Of a stretch of 64,000 bases of DNA, positions 49,734-62,800 are shown one piece after another. Position 1 is the stretch's first letter, and each line of letters begins with the position of its first letter. The stretch comes from Turbatrix aceti (taxonomy: Eukaryota > Nematoda > Chromadorea > Rhabditida > Panagrolaimidae), in contig OZ017769.1 in NCBI GenBank assembly GCA_963969345.1, positions 6,575,725 to 6,639,724 on the forward strand, in the 5' to 3' direction. The notes beneath the pieces are model-generated. The model was not told the origin of the DNA, searched no databases, and saw only the letters and a program-made list of their open reading frames with translations. The position numbers and the translations under genes are program-made.

Positions 49734-49844
49734 CAGAGTCGTCGACTGAGCCGAGCATTCGAGCGAGCCGAGCCGCTCGCTCGAATGCCGAGCCGAGCGG
49801 CTCGAATGCTCGGCTCGACAATTTTGGCTCGGTCGACAACTCTG
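49734..49844. mobile_element. 111-bp hAT-type MITE
   Basis: Tips CAGAGTCGTCGACTGAGCC and, inverted, CAGAGTTGTCGACCGAGCC; flanked by the exact 8-bp duplication TTTCTCTG (49726-49733 and 49845-49852). The interior repeats CGAGC units. The tip resembles that of the 539-bp elements (CAGAGTTGT), so the same transposase may move both. Confidence 0.9.
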
Positions 49845-50161
49845 TTTCTCTGCTCTGCCCGCGCAAGTTGACCCAGCTAGCAGTCGCCGGTGATTCCCAG
49901 ACCCCGGAGGTTCATGGTCAAGCGCCGCGCGGTGCGTCTGCTGCGCGGCAGCAGCTCCAGAAAACCCCTGCTTACCTACCTCTTCTCCGCCCCTGACCTG
50001 CTTCACTTAAGCAGGCCCACTTTAGTTCTTTATGTTCAGTTGAATCATCATCGACCCCACGACCAAGGCAGGCTGTTCTCCTGGTTCGTGTATTGTGTAT
50101 TGTGTATCGATTTTGTTGTTTTCCGAATAAACTACAGGTTTCCCTTGTGGCAGATCCCACC

Positions 50162-51798
50162 ATGTCGACCAACGCTCAACAAATACGAAGCGCCAAAGAC
50201 GCGGTGCAGGATTTTATCGATGAGTTTCAAGCCCTCGAAAACGCGCTCATCGATAACTCAGCGAGCAAGGACGACGTCATCGGGTTTAATGACCGATGCG
50301 AAGCGGCAACAACGGCGAGGAAAGCCTTGCTGGACAGCCTCAAGCTACTGGAGGATGAGCTCGAAGAGGCACCCACCGGCGCCCTTAAGAAAGATCTCCA
50401 GTTTGAAAGGAACGATCCTAATGGAACCAATACCGTGATAGCAATCCTAGATCGGCTAATATCCAGCATCCAGAGCGAAGCTATTAATTTTCTCGTTCGA
50501 CTTCTGCAAGATTTCGATGGTCCCTCCGTGTCTCACCAGCAATCGGAAGCGCCGCGAGACAATACCGGAGCAAAGTACGGTCACCGCCCGCGCGTGCAAC
50601 CGGCGGACCGGGCGGCGAGCAATCCCATTGATATGCAGATGGCAACATTGCGAGCCTTTCGAAAATTCCAACTCCCCTCTACGACATTCGATATTGCGAA
50701 GTTCAATGGCGACCCCTCAACGTTTCGTGAATTCTGGTCACAGTTCCAAGAATACGATGATGATCCCGTACTGAGGGAGACGGAAAAAATGAAGACCCTG
50801 CTCGGCGCACTCAGCTCCAAGGTGCGGGAGAAATTTGCCATGCTAGAACTCAGCCCCGTCAACTACAGAGTCTTGAAAAACAAGCTATTTGAACGCTACG
50901 ATATTCACCACTCGGCCGAGAATGCTTTGTTCCAGAAGATCGACAAGTTGCCTCTACGCGAGTCCGAACAAGGCAATGATCTAGCCACGTTCGAGAAGAT
51001 GGACATGTACGTTGCGCAACTCGAAGCTATCAACTACAACATAGACGAGACAAAGTTTTTCCACGACGTGCTGAAACGGATCCCGCACGAGATTTTCTGG
51101 CGCCTCCAGGACATGGACCTCCCCCAGAAAACCAGCGCCTACATGCGAGCTGGTTCCAAGATCTACTCTAAATTGTCTACATGGGCGCGCGACAGCATCT
51201 GGGTACAAGGCGGCAACACGTCCCGATGCTCCATGCCCAGCTCCAGCAAGTCGCAGTTCGCGAACAGCGGTCAGAAGCAGTCAACCCGGATGTGTGTATT
51301 CTGCTCAAAGCACCCCGTGAATATTCCCTGCACGATCAAAGACATCGCGAAGCGGAAGCGGATACTTGTTGAAAACAAGCGCTGCTTCAAGTGTTTGAAG
51401 CCGGGTCATCGAGTTACGAGCTGCACTGGCGGTCGCGGCTGCCGGAAGTGCGGAAGTTCCGAGCATCACCGGAGCATTTGTGTCAAGAAGACGGAAACCG
51501 GCGACAACCAGACTCGAGACAACAAACGTGGACGACAGAACCGAGCAGCGGCGAAACAAGTCGGTTCAGCTGTCAGCAACGACGCGAACAGCTCCGCGGT
51601 CAGCAAAGATGCAGCCACCCTGGCGACTTCCAGACAAGTTTTACTTGTCACACCATCGACGGCGGTTCGCAACGCCACGAACACCCGTATCTTTATCGAC
51701 ACCGGCAGCCAGCTGTCATTTATCACCGGAGCGTTGGCAGGCGAACTACAGCTGGAACCAGAGCGCGTACTTGGGCAGGGTCACCGTAGTGTCCCCAC
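50162..51798 (+). pseudogene. BEL/Pao retrotransposon gag with the start of the protease, truncated
   Basis: An open frame from ATG 50162. Order: helical N-terminus; a DUF1759-type gag region (KFNGDPSTFREFWSQF); two CCHC zinc knuckles (CFKCLKPGHRVTSC and CRKCGSSEHHRSIC); a linker; and the start of a DUF1758-type aspartyl protease with the active-site IDTGSQLSFI. At 51798/51799 the element stops abruptly in the protease and runs into the inverted PPP1R16 duplication. Reverse transcriptase, RNase H, integrase and a 3' LTR are absent. The 49853-50161 leader may include LTR or untranslated sequence (AATAAA near 50128), but no second LTR exists to define it. The gag frame itself has no stops, suggesting a young copy. 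Confidence 0.88.
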
Positions 51799-53400
51799 AG
51801 CCGATGAGCCCGGACGAGTGGGTGAAAAAGCTCGAAGCAGAGATGAACGACGACGACGCGGACGCCGACGAGAACGCGTTTAACAGGGGCGGCAGGGGGC
51901 GCAGCGGGTCCCGCAAAAAGAAGAAGCCCGGCACCCCTGTCAACCTCGCCGGCGACCACCACGAACTCACGGACATGCGTGGCAACGGGTCCGGCTTCAA
52001 CTCCTCCGTAGGCCCCAAGGACTCGAGTTTCGGCGACGACCGGGGCAAGAAGGGTTGCTGCTGCAGCATTCTGTGATGCCGCAGCCGGCTTCTGGGTGAT
52101 TACAGTCTCTCTTCTCCATCACGGGCCATCACCACACAAACACTCTCTTTTCACTTGCATTTGGTCGTTACGCGTCGTTTCCAGAGTCCATCCCCTATCC
52201 ATTGCCTTCACCCTCCCTCCCCTCGTCGTTAACTTATCATTGTCAAAGAGCGATTGCAACAAATGATAAAAAGTGCCAATTTAAACGCCTGAACAAATGA
52301 TGCCATGGAAAAACACGCGCGAACAAATTCAAAACATGAAATACCGCGTGCTCGCAACTTTCTCGTCGGGATCATTGCAATTCGGGTTTTCCTCAAATTT
52401 CCATTCTTTCAGACAAAATTGATGATTTTTTAGTTCTTTTCGGCTGCCATGCCCGCCAGATTCACCGAAGCCTTACAAATGTGGCATCAGTCGATCCGCA
52501 ACTCCCGATTTTACATGATAAAATTTTTCGGTTCTTTTCAGTGCCAATTCTGTCGCGTATTGACCTGAAAAGAGCGCGAATCCGGGAAAACGTCCGCGAA
52601 TAACCCCGGATTCGATCCGGAATTCTCGCCGGGCGTTGTGGCGTGCGTCTGTAAACCAGCTTCTTGGTGGCAGATTCCAGCGGATGGGCTGAGTCGTGGG
52701 GTTCTGCGGCTGTCGGCCCCATGTTGAATCGTCCGTCCAGGTCAAGCGCGGCGTCGACAAGGGTTCGGTGGAGGAGTCCGCCGTCTCCTGGTCGTCAAAG
52801 AGCGGCGAACCGGTCGAGGCCCGAAAGGGAGCAGACAAAAGCCGCCGCGCGGTGCAGTGACCGGATAGCGGACGAGAGTGGGGAGGCAGTCGGAGCCACG
52901 ACGACACGTCCAGACCTCGAATCGTTTTTGCTTTTTTTTCAGTAGTACTTTTGCCATGGAAGTTGCTGTCGTCAAAATGGAGCTTTTCCGTGAGAAGAAC
53001 GGCGCTTTCGAGAGAATCGTCTGTTTTTTTTGCTTTTTTATACGTTTTTTGTTGCAATGGACAACTTTTAGGATCTGGCGACGGACGTGACCTTCCGAAT
53101 GGTCAACACGACCGTGTCCAACTCGTGCATCGTCTACCGGCACTCCTCGGTCTTCTTCGAGTTCCCGACGCTCCGTCTCTTCCACGTCGGCCTATTCACG
53201 CCCGTGCGCAGCGTGGTGCTCCACGTCGACCAGCCCCAGGTGAGTGGAACCCGCATTGGTGAGGTGAGTGGAATCCAATTCGTGTCCCTTCCAGTTCCTC
53301 CTCGACCACGTCCTTCACCGGCTCATCCTCACCTTCGACGACCCAGGTCGGGCTGCTTCCTTCGCCGCTTCTCTCCAAAAACACGTTCACAGGCCCTATT
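51799..53400. repeat. Inverted segmental duplication, copy 2
   Basis: Reverse-complement partner of 28093-29694. It opens in the middle of the PPP1R16 last exon (MSPDEWVKK...), continues past the CaaX stop at 52076, and ends at the last sense codon of the small unrecognised gene. The PPP1R16 piece here has no ankyrin repeats or promoter of its own and is a gene fragment. The gag frame enters it out of frame. Confidence 0.93.
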
Positions 53401-53402
53401 GA
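52956..53402 (+). CDS. Unrecognised small gene (duplicated, copy 2)
   Basis: Counterpart of the gene at 28091-28537. Exons 53072-53239 and 53295-53402 correspond base for base to copy 1. The stop codon is formed at the duplication edge (TGA here, TAA in copy 1), so the protein end is unchanged. The few substitutions noted do not disrupt the two secure exons. Whether the upstream exons and promoter lie inside the block is unknown, so this copy may be silent. Confidence 0.45.
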
Positions 53403-53801
53403 TGACGTAGGTTGACAAACTTAATTTATAATTTCTTCAAGACAACTCTTGTTGGATTCTGAATTATGCACAACAACATGCCATCGGGGATAGGGGCGGC
53501 CGATGCGCGTAAATCTGGCGGGGAGGAGCCAACGTGTTAGTTTCAAGACCAAAAAAGGTACGGTATTTTGGGAGCATATCGGAGGGAACAACTGAAAGAT
53601 GGAAGGAAGAAAACACGACTGTACTCTATCGTGGATATTTTCTTGGATTCAAGGCAGCATGTCTGTGGAGTGGACAAGTGTGAGTGGGACTGGACTGGCT
53701 GACTGGATGATGGCACGAACATGACTCGAGGGCGGATCAGCGGGTTGAGCAATTTGGGCACTGAAGGAAAATAGGCGGGGTGTACTCGGAGCGGGGCGGG
53801 A
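53403..53801. other. Intergenic, downstream of tensin
   Basis: About 400 bp between the duplication edge and the tensin stop codon, probably mostly tensin 3' untranslated region. Nothing else was recognised. Confidence 0.4.
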
Positions 53802-56800
53802 TCACTTGGGGGGCAGCGTTCTCGCTCGCTGTCCCTGTCCCGGGCCCTGACCCATCATGACCTTGGTGATGAAGTTGACGACCGCCGTCGCCGGCTGCTC
53901 GGGATCGAGCTCGGCAAAGACGTGGCACGCGTTGTCCGCCCGGCTCGCGACCTTGCGCGCGACGAAGGCGAAGACGCGGGCTTTGCGGACGTACGTCGGT
54001 GGCAGCATGGCCACGTTGTTGTTGTCCCACCTGGAAAAACTTCGGTAAAACGGAACTTTTTGTGGGGCAGACTCACTTTCTGTCCTCAGGATCCATGCCT
54101 GCGAAGATGACGCTGGAAGTCGGGTAGTGTCGTCGGAAGAAGAGCGAACGAGTGTTATCCGTGAGTGTAATTCCCTGCGCGCTCACTTTGAAATGGACAT
54201 TGACTGCGCGGATGGTTCCCCGTGCAAACTGATCGAGTGCCTGGAAAACCGCTCGCCTCACCGCTTCGGGACCTGTCAGGGATTCTGTGTCCATGGAGTA
54301 CATGTAAGTCACGTTGCACGCTGCAAAAACCGCATTAGCTTTGGAATGGATGTATTTTCAAAAGAACTCACCAGCGCCCTGTTCGAGAAGAGCCTGCGCA
54401 GCATTCAGGTGCTCCGGCGTCGCCGCGGGATCAAACTCCGGCAGAATAAGCCTGCAGGGCAGGGCCATGGGCGTGATGCTGTGCTGGTAGACGAGGGCCG
54501 CGAGCGTGCCAAAGACGGGCTCGTTGTTGCAGCCCTTCAGCTTGACGCCCTTCGGCGATGGCTCGATGAGGAAGTGCCGCACGAGCTCGGTGCCGTCACC
54601 GGGCGCAACGCCGACGGGCGGATGCGCTACCTTGAGCGCCAGGCCGAAGGCGCCGGGGAAGCTGTTGGAGTCCCGGACGACGAAGGTGCCCGGGGATTTG
54701 TCTCGAAGCATGCTGATTGCTGAAAGGGGAAAAATTGAATTCAGGAAGCGGCGCGCGCGGACAAACTCACCATCTTCTCGTGAAATGTTCGGTTTATACC
54801 AGTACTTGGACGTATCCTTGACGAATACCGGGTGGTGATGGATCACCTCGCCTCCTTCTGAAAATTATAAAAATTGTAAAAAAATAGTTTTTACTAAAAA
54901 AAATATTTTTTTGTAAATAAAAATTTCTGTAAAATTAAAAATTAAGAATTTAGATTTTTTTGTCCCTGTCGGTTTGTACGTTTGCGCTTACCGGAAACGC
55001 TGCCATTTTCAAAAACAACATTGAGATTGTGAATACGAGATAGAGTCTTGGGACTGAAATTTTCGTCTCGTCCCTGTGGGATGGCCTTTGGAGAGTGCGC
55101 GAGGTCGTGATTGACCTCTCTGAGATCGGTGTGAATCGCGCTGCCTGTCCTGGAAGCAGGCGACAGCTGGCCCGGACTTTGCTGGGGCTGAAGGACGTGC
55201 TTGCCCCCCTGTCGGCCGTCGGGGGCCTCGTTGTCCGCGTTTTGACCCCTGCTGGAGAGCGAGCGCCCCTCGAGCTCCGCTTTGGCGCGCTGATACTCGT
55301 CGTCCGTGATGGGGCTCTGTGTGGCGAGGCGCTGAAGCAGTCTGGTCTCCTGTATGCTCGCTCGGGAGAGTGCTTCTTCTCTGCTTAGTGAATTCGATGC
55401 GGCTTTTTGCAAAGGCGCTCGCTGCTTCAGCTGCTCCTGTTCCTGTTCCCGCTCCGAAGAATCTCGTTCAACGACGACTTCTGATCTGTGCTCGACCGTA
55501 GAAGGATTCTGCTCTGGTTTCTTGCGCAGTTTGACTCGGACTTCTTCGACGTCGACTTTGATATCGTCATCTGGGCCGTCAATTTGTTTTTTCTTAACTA
55601 CCAAGTCCGGCATTTTACTCGAGCCGGCCGAAGAGGACTCGTCCGTGCTGCCCAGGAGAGACCCGTGTCTTCTCGGCGTCGGCGTCAGTGAATGGGCGCT
55701 GTCGAGTTCGGCGATCGTCGTGTCATCATGCCCGAGCGACTCCCGTGCCGTGTGCAGCGTGAGGTCTTCGGTAGTCGAAGTCGCATCTCTGTGCAGGAAT
55801 GTCGCGTCCTGTCTCGCGGACACGTACTCGCTGCTCGTCGTCGTCAAGGCAGTGTCGTCTTCGGTGTCGCGGAGTTCCTTGTCGATATCAATGGCCTGCG
55901 CGGCTGAGGAATCTCGTTCGGATACGCGTTCTGAACTTCTTCTCTGCGATCGAGACTCATTTTTTATCGGTGCCGCCGCCGCTGTGACAGGAGTGGTTTT
56001 CTCGGGATGCTCGACTTGTGGTTTGTCCTGGATGGGGGTTTTGTGGACTTCTATAACCGAAGACCGCTGGTTTTCTTCTGGTTCTTCTTTTGAAGTGACC
56101 GGAGCCTTTTCATCAAAAGTTGGTGTTGTTTTCTCGGTTCGCACCTGTTCCACCTGTTCAACCTTAGCAGCAGTGCTTTGCGGAGCTTCTTGAACTTTTT
56201 CATGATCGCGCGTTATTTCGGAAGAGCCCGGTGCCTTTTCCTGGGTAGTTGGAGGAGTATAAATGCTGTTGTTCGACCATTCAATGTTTTCATGTTCGCC
56301 CGCGTTGTTCACATTCAGTGATTCTGATTCTGTGGATTCTGGGGGAATACTCCTCTGAACAGGTCGAAGTGGAACTTCTTCGGCTTTTTCTTCGGATGCT
56401 GTTTTCACCTGGGCCGAACGAACAGGTTGAACGTCCATTTCCAACGATTCCAACGCGGCAGTAGCTTCGGCCGTCCTCTCCGCTGATTGAATAGGTTGTT
56501 CTTTGTCTTCATCGCGTACCTCTGTGGACACTTGGACCTGGCCCTCTTCGTTGACTGGTTCAGAAGTTTCGACCTTCGAAGCACTGCGCTCCGATTTGTC
56601 TTGCTCTGCCTCAGCCAGACCGACCACCACGACATCAGCCTCCGAGAAGGCTTCATCGTCTTCTTGGACCTCACACGGTCTCTTATGCACGGCATTTTTC
56701 GGATTGAGGCTGTTGGGAACGACGGTTCGACCGGCGGCGACCGCTTTTTCCTCATCATCGGGAGCGAGGTTCTCAAACACAATATTGATCTCCTCGGCGG

Positions 56801-58031
56801 TGGATTCTGGCTCGGGCGACGTTTCCAGAACGATGGAATTGCCTTCGAGGTCCACATCCAGGTGCGTGATCAGGCCCTGGCTGATGCTGGATTCTGACAT
56901 GACGACTGGGATTTCGATAGCTCCGTCTTCCAGGGACTGGCTCTTGACGGCTTCGTCGGGCAAAATACTGCTCTCTTTGCTGTCCTGCACGAATTCAGGA
57001 GCCGACGCTGATTCTGAGAGTACTGGAATCGGGAGAGTGTTTATCGCGAGGCCTTCCTCTGGTTCAGGTGTGCCGGAGCGTCTGAGGTGTTCTTCAGGGA
57101 TTGTTACGTTCAATCCAGACGCCTGGGTAGCAGAACGAGGCGAAAGGTGGCTTTCGTTGTCCTCGTCTTCTTCTTCGATGGTTTCCAGGAGCATTTCCTG
57201 CTGGATTTCCTGGTTTAGATCATAGGCGTCGAATGAAATGGCCCGATCCGCGAATCCTTCTTCGCTGGAATCGCTGAGGACGATTTCTTCTTCATCTTGG
57301 GGCTTGGGACTCGGAAGAGGGCTTTCTACGCCGGGCAGCGGTGGCACGTCACAGGTTTTCTGCAAACTAATGGCAGCGGCTGGTACGGTGGAGGGCGGCG
57401 TCGATTCTTCAGCATCAGGATCCACGTTTTCGATTAGTGTGACCACAGATGTCGTCGATGTTTCCATTCCGCATTCAGGTAAAACAGGAGATTCACCACG
57501 GACCGGGGGGACTAGGGGTGCAGGCGGTGAAGTACTGGCAGGGGGTTTTACTGGGTCGTGCTTGGCAGCATCTTGGCGCGGGCTTTGGGGATCAGCAACG
57601 GCTTCGGAGTGCTCTTCTTCGCTGTACTGTGCGTCGGGAGCGGTGGTTTCAGTGATGATGCCAACCGCGGTGATAGCGACGCGTTCTCCGTGGTCGACGA
57701 TGTGGTCCGTCGATTCCTTAGCTTCTGGATTGACGAAAACTACTTCGGATGTCGTAGGCTCGATTTGGTGCTCTGTAGCAACGGCGGCGGATTCCTCGAC
57801 GCCGACAGTCGTCACCTTGGCCTTTTCTTCTCGTTCGAGGTGTTCAGCAAAGGTCTTGCTGAGTCGCTTGATTTTGATGTCGTGACAGATGGACTGGCTT
57901 TCCTCGCTGCGCTCGCTGATCTCGTCGGCGTCGACTTCGCGCACTCGAACTTCCGGCGGGCTGGGAGGACCGGTTGTCAGTTTTATCGGGATGGTGCGCG
58001 CCACCGTAGTTGGCGGCGTGCGTCGGCTCAT
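53802..58031 (-). CDS. TNS: Tensin, C-terminal part (disordered region, SH2, PTB)
   Basis: Five exons, 58031-54992, 54857-54771, 54719-54372, 54320-54077 and 54030-53802, form an open frame of 1,315 codons from the Met at 58031. Tensins link integrin tails to actin and signalling at focal adhesions. One 3-kb exon encodes about 1,010 residues of acidic, Ser/Thr/Pro-rich disordered chain. The SH2 domain follows ([36 protein letters not shown] with the phosphotyrosine-binding Arg, [18 protein letters not shown]), then the PTB domain ([46 protein letters not shown]). This SH2-PTB pair is unique to tensins. The Met at 58031 may be internal: a CTTCAG acceptor lies just upstream, and further exons occur at 59.8-64 kb. 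Confidence 0.93.
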
Positions 58032-59807
58032 CCTGGGGCTGAAGATGGTTTAGGCTAGGAGACTAGGCTCGCTCGCGCGCAGGGGGGCAGGGGGCTCTCG
58101 AGAGGCTCTTCAACCAACGGGGAATCACTTGTGAAGGGAGGCGCAAAAAACAACAGAGAAATCAACAGAGGCGTCGTCGTCGTCGTCATGCACGGGCGGA
58201 AGGAGAAAGGCCGATCGATGGGGGCTGAGGGGATTTCAAAAAGCAGATCTCAAGATCTGTGGACAAGCGGACGGGCGAGGCTTAAAGACTGGGGATGCGA
58301 ATCGATAGCGATAGCGAGATATCCGGGTGGCAGAAAGGCGTAGTATGTATCGCTGCCCCGCTGCCTGCAGTGGCAGTTGGCGCCCCCGTTCAATCGCTGC
58401 AGGCAGGTATCAGCGCGTTCGTTTCGTGTCCACTCGGCTGGGGCGGTGCCTGTCCTGGCCAGGGGCCGGAGGAGGAGGAGGAGGAGATAGAGGTACGACA
58501 ATTATCCTATATCCCTGGCGCGCCGCAATGTTTGTCGGCGCGCGCTCCACTCTGGCTTCTTTGGGGATGATCCGAGATGAGGCGAAACGTGTCGACCCGG
58601 TCAGCAACTTAGCTAGCAGGCCGGCTGGCTGGCAAAATGTATGTATGTAAGCGCAGTCAGTTGTCCTCTGCTCTGCCAACGGCGCCGGTGCAGGGCAAGG
58701 CAAAGCTTATGCATTCCCAAGCAGTCGGAGGGGGCAACAGGCGTCGTCTCGTCGTGGTCGGGGGCAAACCTCATCCGGGCCTGGCATTTGCCGGAGGGAG
58801 AGGATCGATGCGTATGTATGTACGTATCAGGGATCGGCCATGTGCCCTTAGCCGGATGTATACATATCCGACGGCCATAACGGCTGGTCCTGGCAGCAGG
58901 TGTCTCGTAATAGCAAGTCCAGAAAACGTCTGGAGTACAACGCAGCCATCTGGCATCCAGTTGTTAGCGCATGTCTTGCACGAGTCGTTGCAGCGTTGCA
59001 GCAATCTGATCGAACAAATTTAACGACATTAAGCCTCCCCCCACCACCACGATCACCGCCACCGCCACCGCCACCGACAACGCAACGATGCGCGAGTATC
59101 GGTAGCGTGGTAAGACAACTTATGCCTTTGGTACACACCGAAGCGTGTTTTGTCTTTTGTCTGTTTTTGTCCCCGTTGCGGTGCGCAGGTGTAATCCGAA
59201 ACTTGAAGGCCCGCAAACAAACAACACGGGATGACAGCGGTTTCTGTTCTGTTCTGCGCCACGCAGAACGAACACAAATCACGCTCGCTTCAAAAAGTGT
59301 GGTTCAATGTTTCGGTACTTTTTATACTATAAAGATGGAAGCACAAAAAGTAGAAGCCTGAGCCTGCATTTATGTTCCTATGTTAGCCTACACCTCAAAG
59401 CACTCTGATTTGAGGAAAGAAAGGGGCGGGGCGGTTGGTTAGCAGTGTGCCTGAGCCTGGTGTTCCCCATCCATCACGCCAAACATCGCCACATTCGCCA
59501 CAGCGCCGCCTGCCACCTACTGACAAGTGATGACGGGGATGGGTGCCATTAACCCCCCACCCACCCTCCCTGTTAAATAAAGTTGGTTGGCTCGGCAAGG
59601 AAAAAGGAAAAGGACCGGGGCGCCGACAACGGACAGGAAAAAGTATATAAGATCAGTTATTCATGGCTAACGACCCTTCAACCTCTCCTTGCCACCGCCC
59701 ATTTGGCCATTTGACAGCGAAGACGACAAGCATTTCCTGCACGCGAATCGTGCAAACCGACTTTTCCGGTACCCTTCTTTTTTTTCGAAGAATTCTGTCA
59801 AACCAAC
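58032..59807. other. Non-coding stretch, likely tensin intron or alternative promoter
   Basis: About 1.8 kb with GGA repeats near 58463 and CCACCG repeats near 59045. No exon was recognised. A missing exon of suitable phase could lie here, since the exon ending at 59808 and the one beginning near 58038 do not join in frame directly. Confidence 0.4.
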
Positions 59808-62800
59808 CTGAAGCCATCGATGACCGTCTGCTCTGGCCGTAGTACATGGAGCGGGGCGATGCTGTCCTGAAAAATCCATCGGATCCATTGTAAACCGTCC
59901 TTCGTCTACGAAAAAAAAACGTCAACGGCACAAACCTGTTCACGACTCCTCCGGCCGCGGCGTAAGCTCCGGCAGCGGCAGCAGCGTGGTCAGCGGCCGC
60001 TCCCTGGTACAGAAGGGGATGGAAGGGGAGCGGGGTTTCACGGGTGCCCACTGGGAATGCCGGGGTTTCCGCTCTCGACGACGCGAAGGGCAGCGGAGTG
60101 GACGACGCAGAACCGGCACCGACGCGGGGGTAGGAAGACGCGCCACCGTTGTTTCCGCCTTGCTGTGACACAGAATCCTGCAAAAACTCAGAACAAATTA
60201 TAATATGCCACAACCCAAGTTCCGCTGTGTTTTGCAATTGGCCAATTTGCGGCCTGGTGCTAACTGCCCGAAAGAAAACCAAAACCGTAAAAATGCCGCC
60301 GGAGACCAGCGCGCGTGTCAAATACTCCTCAATTTTTTTATTTCATCGAAAAAAAATGTGGCAAATTTGGTTGTTTCATTTCGATTGGGCTCTACATAAC
60401 AAAAAAATATAAAAAAATACAATGCCACAAACGGCCTGGTCTGCGTTGCGTGGTGGCTCAAATAAAAATAATGCACTCAGTCAGTCAGATTTTCGCCAAG
60501 TGTGGGCCAGTTTTGAAAAATGCCAGCGCGTCCAAGGGCGCGAAGCAACTCAACTCCCGGCCACGCTTGCATGACAGAAGGAAACAAAGGGCTATAATAA
60601 CGAGCTTTGGCATGTTGTGCGGCGTGAATCGGCCAAGCAGTGCTTTTTTTGTGCCCCCTAAGCTTGAATGGGTTCCTCGGACGCTGATATAAGTAATACT
60701 TGTTGTGTTGGTGTTCCTCGTTCCTTTTTCTTTCGCTTCCAAGGGACCAAGCAAGTTCGGCATTGCAAACAAAAAAAAAACAGAAAGAACCGTAAAAAGA
60801 AGCCCAAGCACGCAGGGCACGTTTGGTTTGCAAATTAGGGGGGGCTGAAGGATTTCAAAAACAGCTGTAAGGCATTTTTAAGCGTTTTTCCCGAAAAGAA
60901 AGTCAATGGCACTGGCCAGGGGGCACAGAACAGAGCGCGCAGTGCGTGCGTGACAAGGCGACGACGACTTTAGTAGATGCCCGCTGACTCCTCTGATGTG
61001 AGACTTGCCCTCTCACGCGCTGCTGCAATCCGGATATCTGGTCGCCGCTGCAGCCCGCGGGAGTTGTTGTCATCAAAAGGGGAGTGAGAAGCAAGCAAAA
61101 AATGAGAAAGAGGACAAAGAGCGGACAAGCAAGCAAGCTCATGTTGTCCGAGGAAAGAAAAACCTGAAGGAAGCAAGAATGCGCCATCCAGCATGCTCTG
61201 ACGACGGCCTCAAAATCAGTTTGCCGCGCTCAACCGGCATTTATAATAGTTAGGAACAGCGGAACTCTGACCAGAATTATGGAATAATAAAATATGTGTA
61301 ATTTCATAATTACGGGAGACGCATGCGAACAACTTAGAAACTTGGACAACCCCAAATCAGACGCGAAGGTGCGAAAAGAGCCGGAATGGGAAACCGCAAG
61401 GGCCTAAGGTGCGCGGACTTTCAGAAAAATCAAGACTCTTGAGCAACAGGCAAAAAAGTCAACACCCTCAATTCGCGCACCGGCTTAGGCGCGGAAGGTG
61501 CGCGGTGAGTTCAACTTCCCTAATCTAGTGTGCATCGACCATCATCGACGGAACGAACAACACCGCAAACAGAATTTTCTCATTCATTTTTCTTCGACAG
61601 CCAGAGGGGGAAATGGGAAAGAAATTACGCATCATGGTGTAGTTGGTGACTGATATGCGCTATGCGCGGCTATGTCATGAAAAAATCTATCTCATCAGCC
61701 GCTGAATAATGAAAAAAAAAGGTAGTCAGTCTCCGGGGGAGGGGGCAATCAATCAGAGCCATTGAAAATGATCAAATCAATTTTAAGGCTCCGTCGCTCG
61801 CGGCCGGAACAGGAGAAGACAGGCAATTATCTCAACGATTGCACGGTCCACGCAGCGCAGCTCGCTTCAGGCAAGATGAAATTTTTGAAAAAAAATATGA
61901 AAAAAATCATAAAACTGGTGAAAACGCGCTGGTAAACGAACGCGAGAGAAGAAACTCACCTCGCTGGGAATCTGGGCGCCAAAGCGTCTCGCGGTCGTCG
62001 GTGACGCGTAGATGTCTCTCACGCTACTCGGCGGCGGCTGGTCGTCAAAAGCGGACTCCGCGAAGCTCGAAGGCGTTCCTGTCTGGCTCTGGCGCCCGCT
62101 GTGCTTCAGGATGCCCTTTGTCGCCGGCAGACGGGGTGTCGTCGCCGATCTGCTGTTCTGAAGATCAACAAAACTCAATCAACCAGAATTTCAACAAAAA
62201 TAACATTAACTTACGGGAACCAAACTGCTAAGGTGCGAGAACTCTCCGTCATCTTCGTCATCGCTGAGGTATTCGGTGGACGCGATACGGGATCGTTCCT
62301 GCTGGTAGGCCGACTGTCTGGGAGTTGGGAGAGTCGCCGAACGCCGGCCGGCTACAGGACTCCGGAGAGGGGAGTGGGATTCCCGGGGCGGAGGCGTCGG
62401 CGGCTTTGTACGGATATTATTCGGCGTCGAGCCTCGCTGGTGAACGCGGCCGTTGTCGAGACTCGTAAACGGCGATCGCGTGTTCCGCAGGCGCTCTTCC
62501 TCCCGGCGGTACTCCTCGACCAGATCGTTGGCCTGCGTGCCGTAACCCTCGGCGACGTATTCACCTCGCCGGGGGTCCTTATCATTCGAAGCGTTCTTCA
62601 GCTCTTCCAGCAGAGCACGTTCGGTGTTTTTGCGTGCAACAACCTCTGGCAGACCCGCGCGCTTGGACTGCAACGTGCGGAGTTTGATTCGCAGCCAGTC
62701 GTCTGGGTTGTCGGCGTCAACAGCCGACGTGGCCTCAAGTCTCCGGGTAGGTGCCGAATTGACGCTACGGCAGTTGCGCTGACGGAACGCGTCCCTCTCC

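Noticed and set aside
51480..52076. 198-codon frame joining gag and PPP1R16 sequence
   Set aside because: Before 51799 it is out of frame with the gag protein; only the part after the junction reads as PPP1R16.
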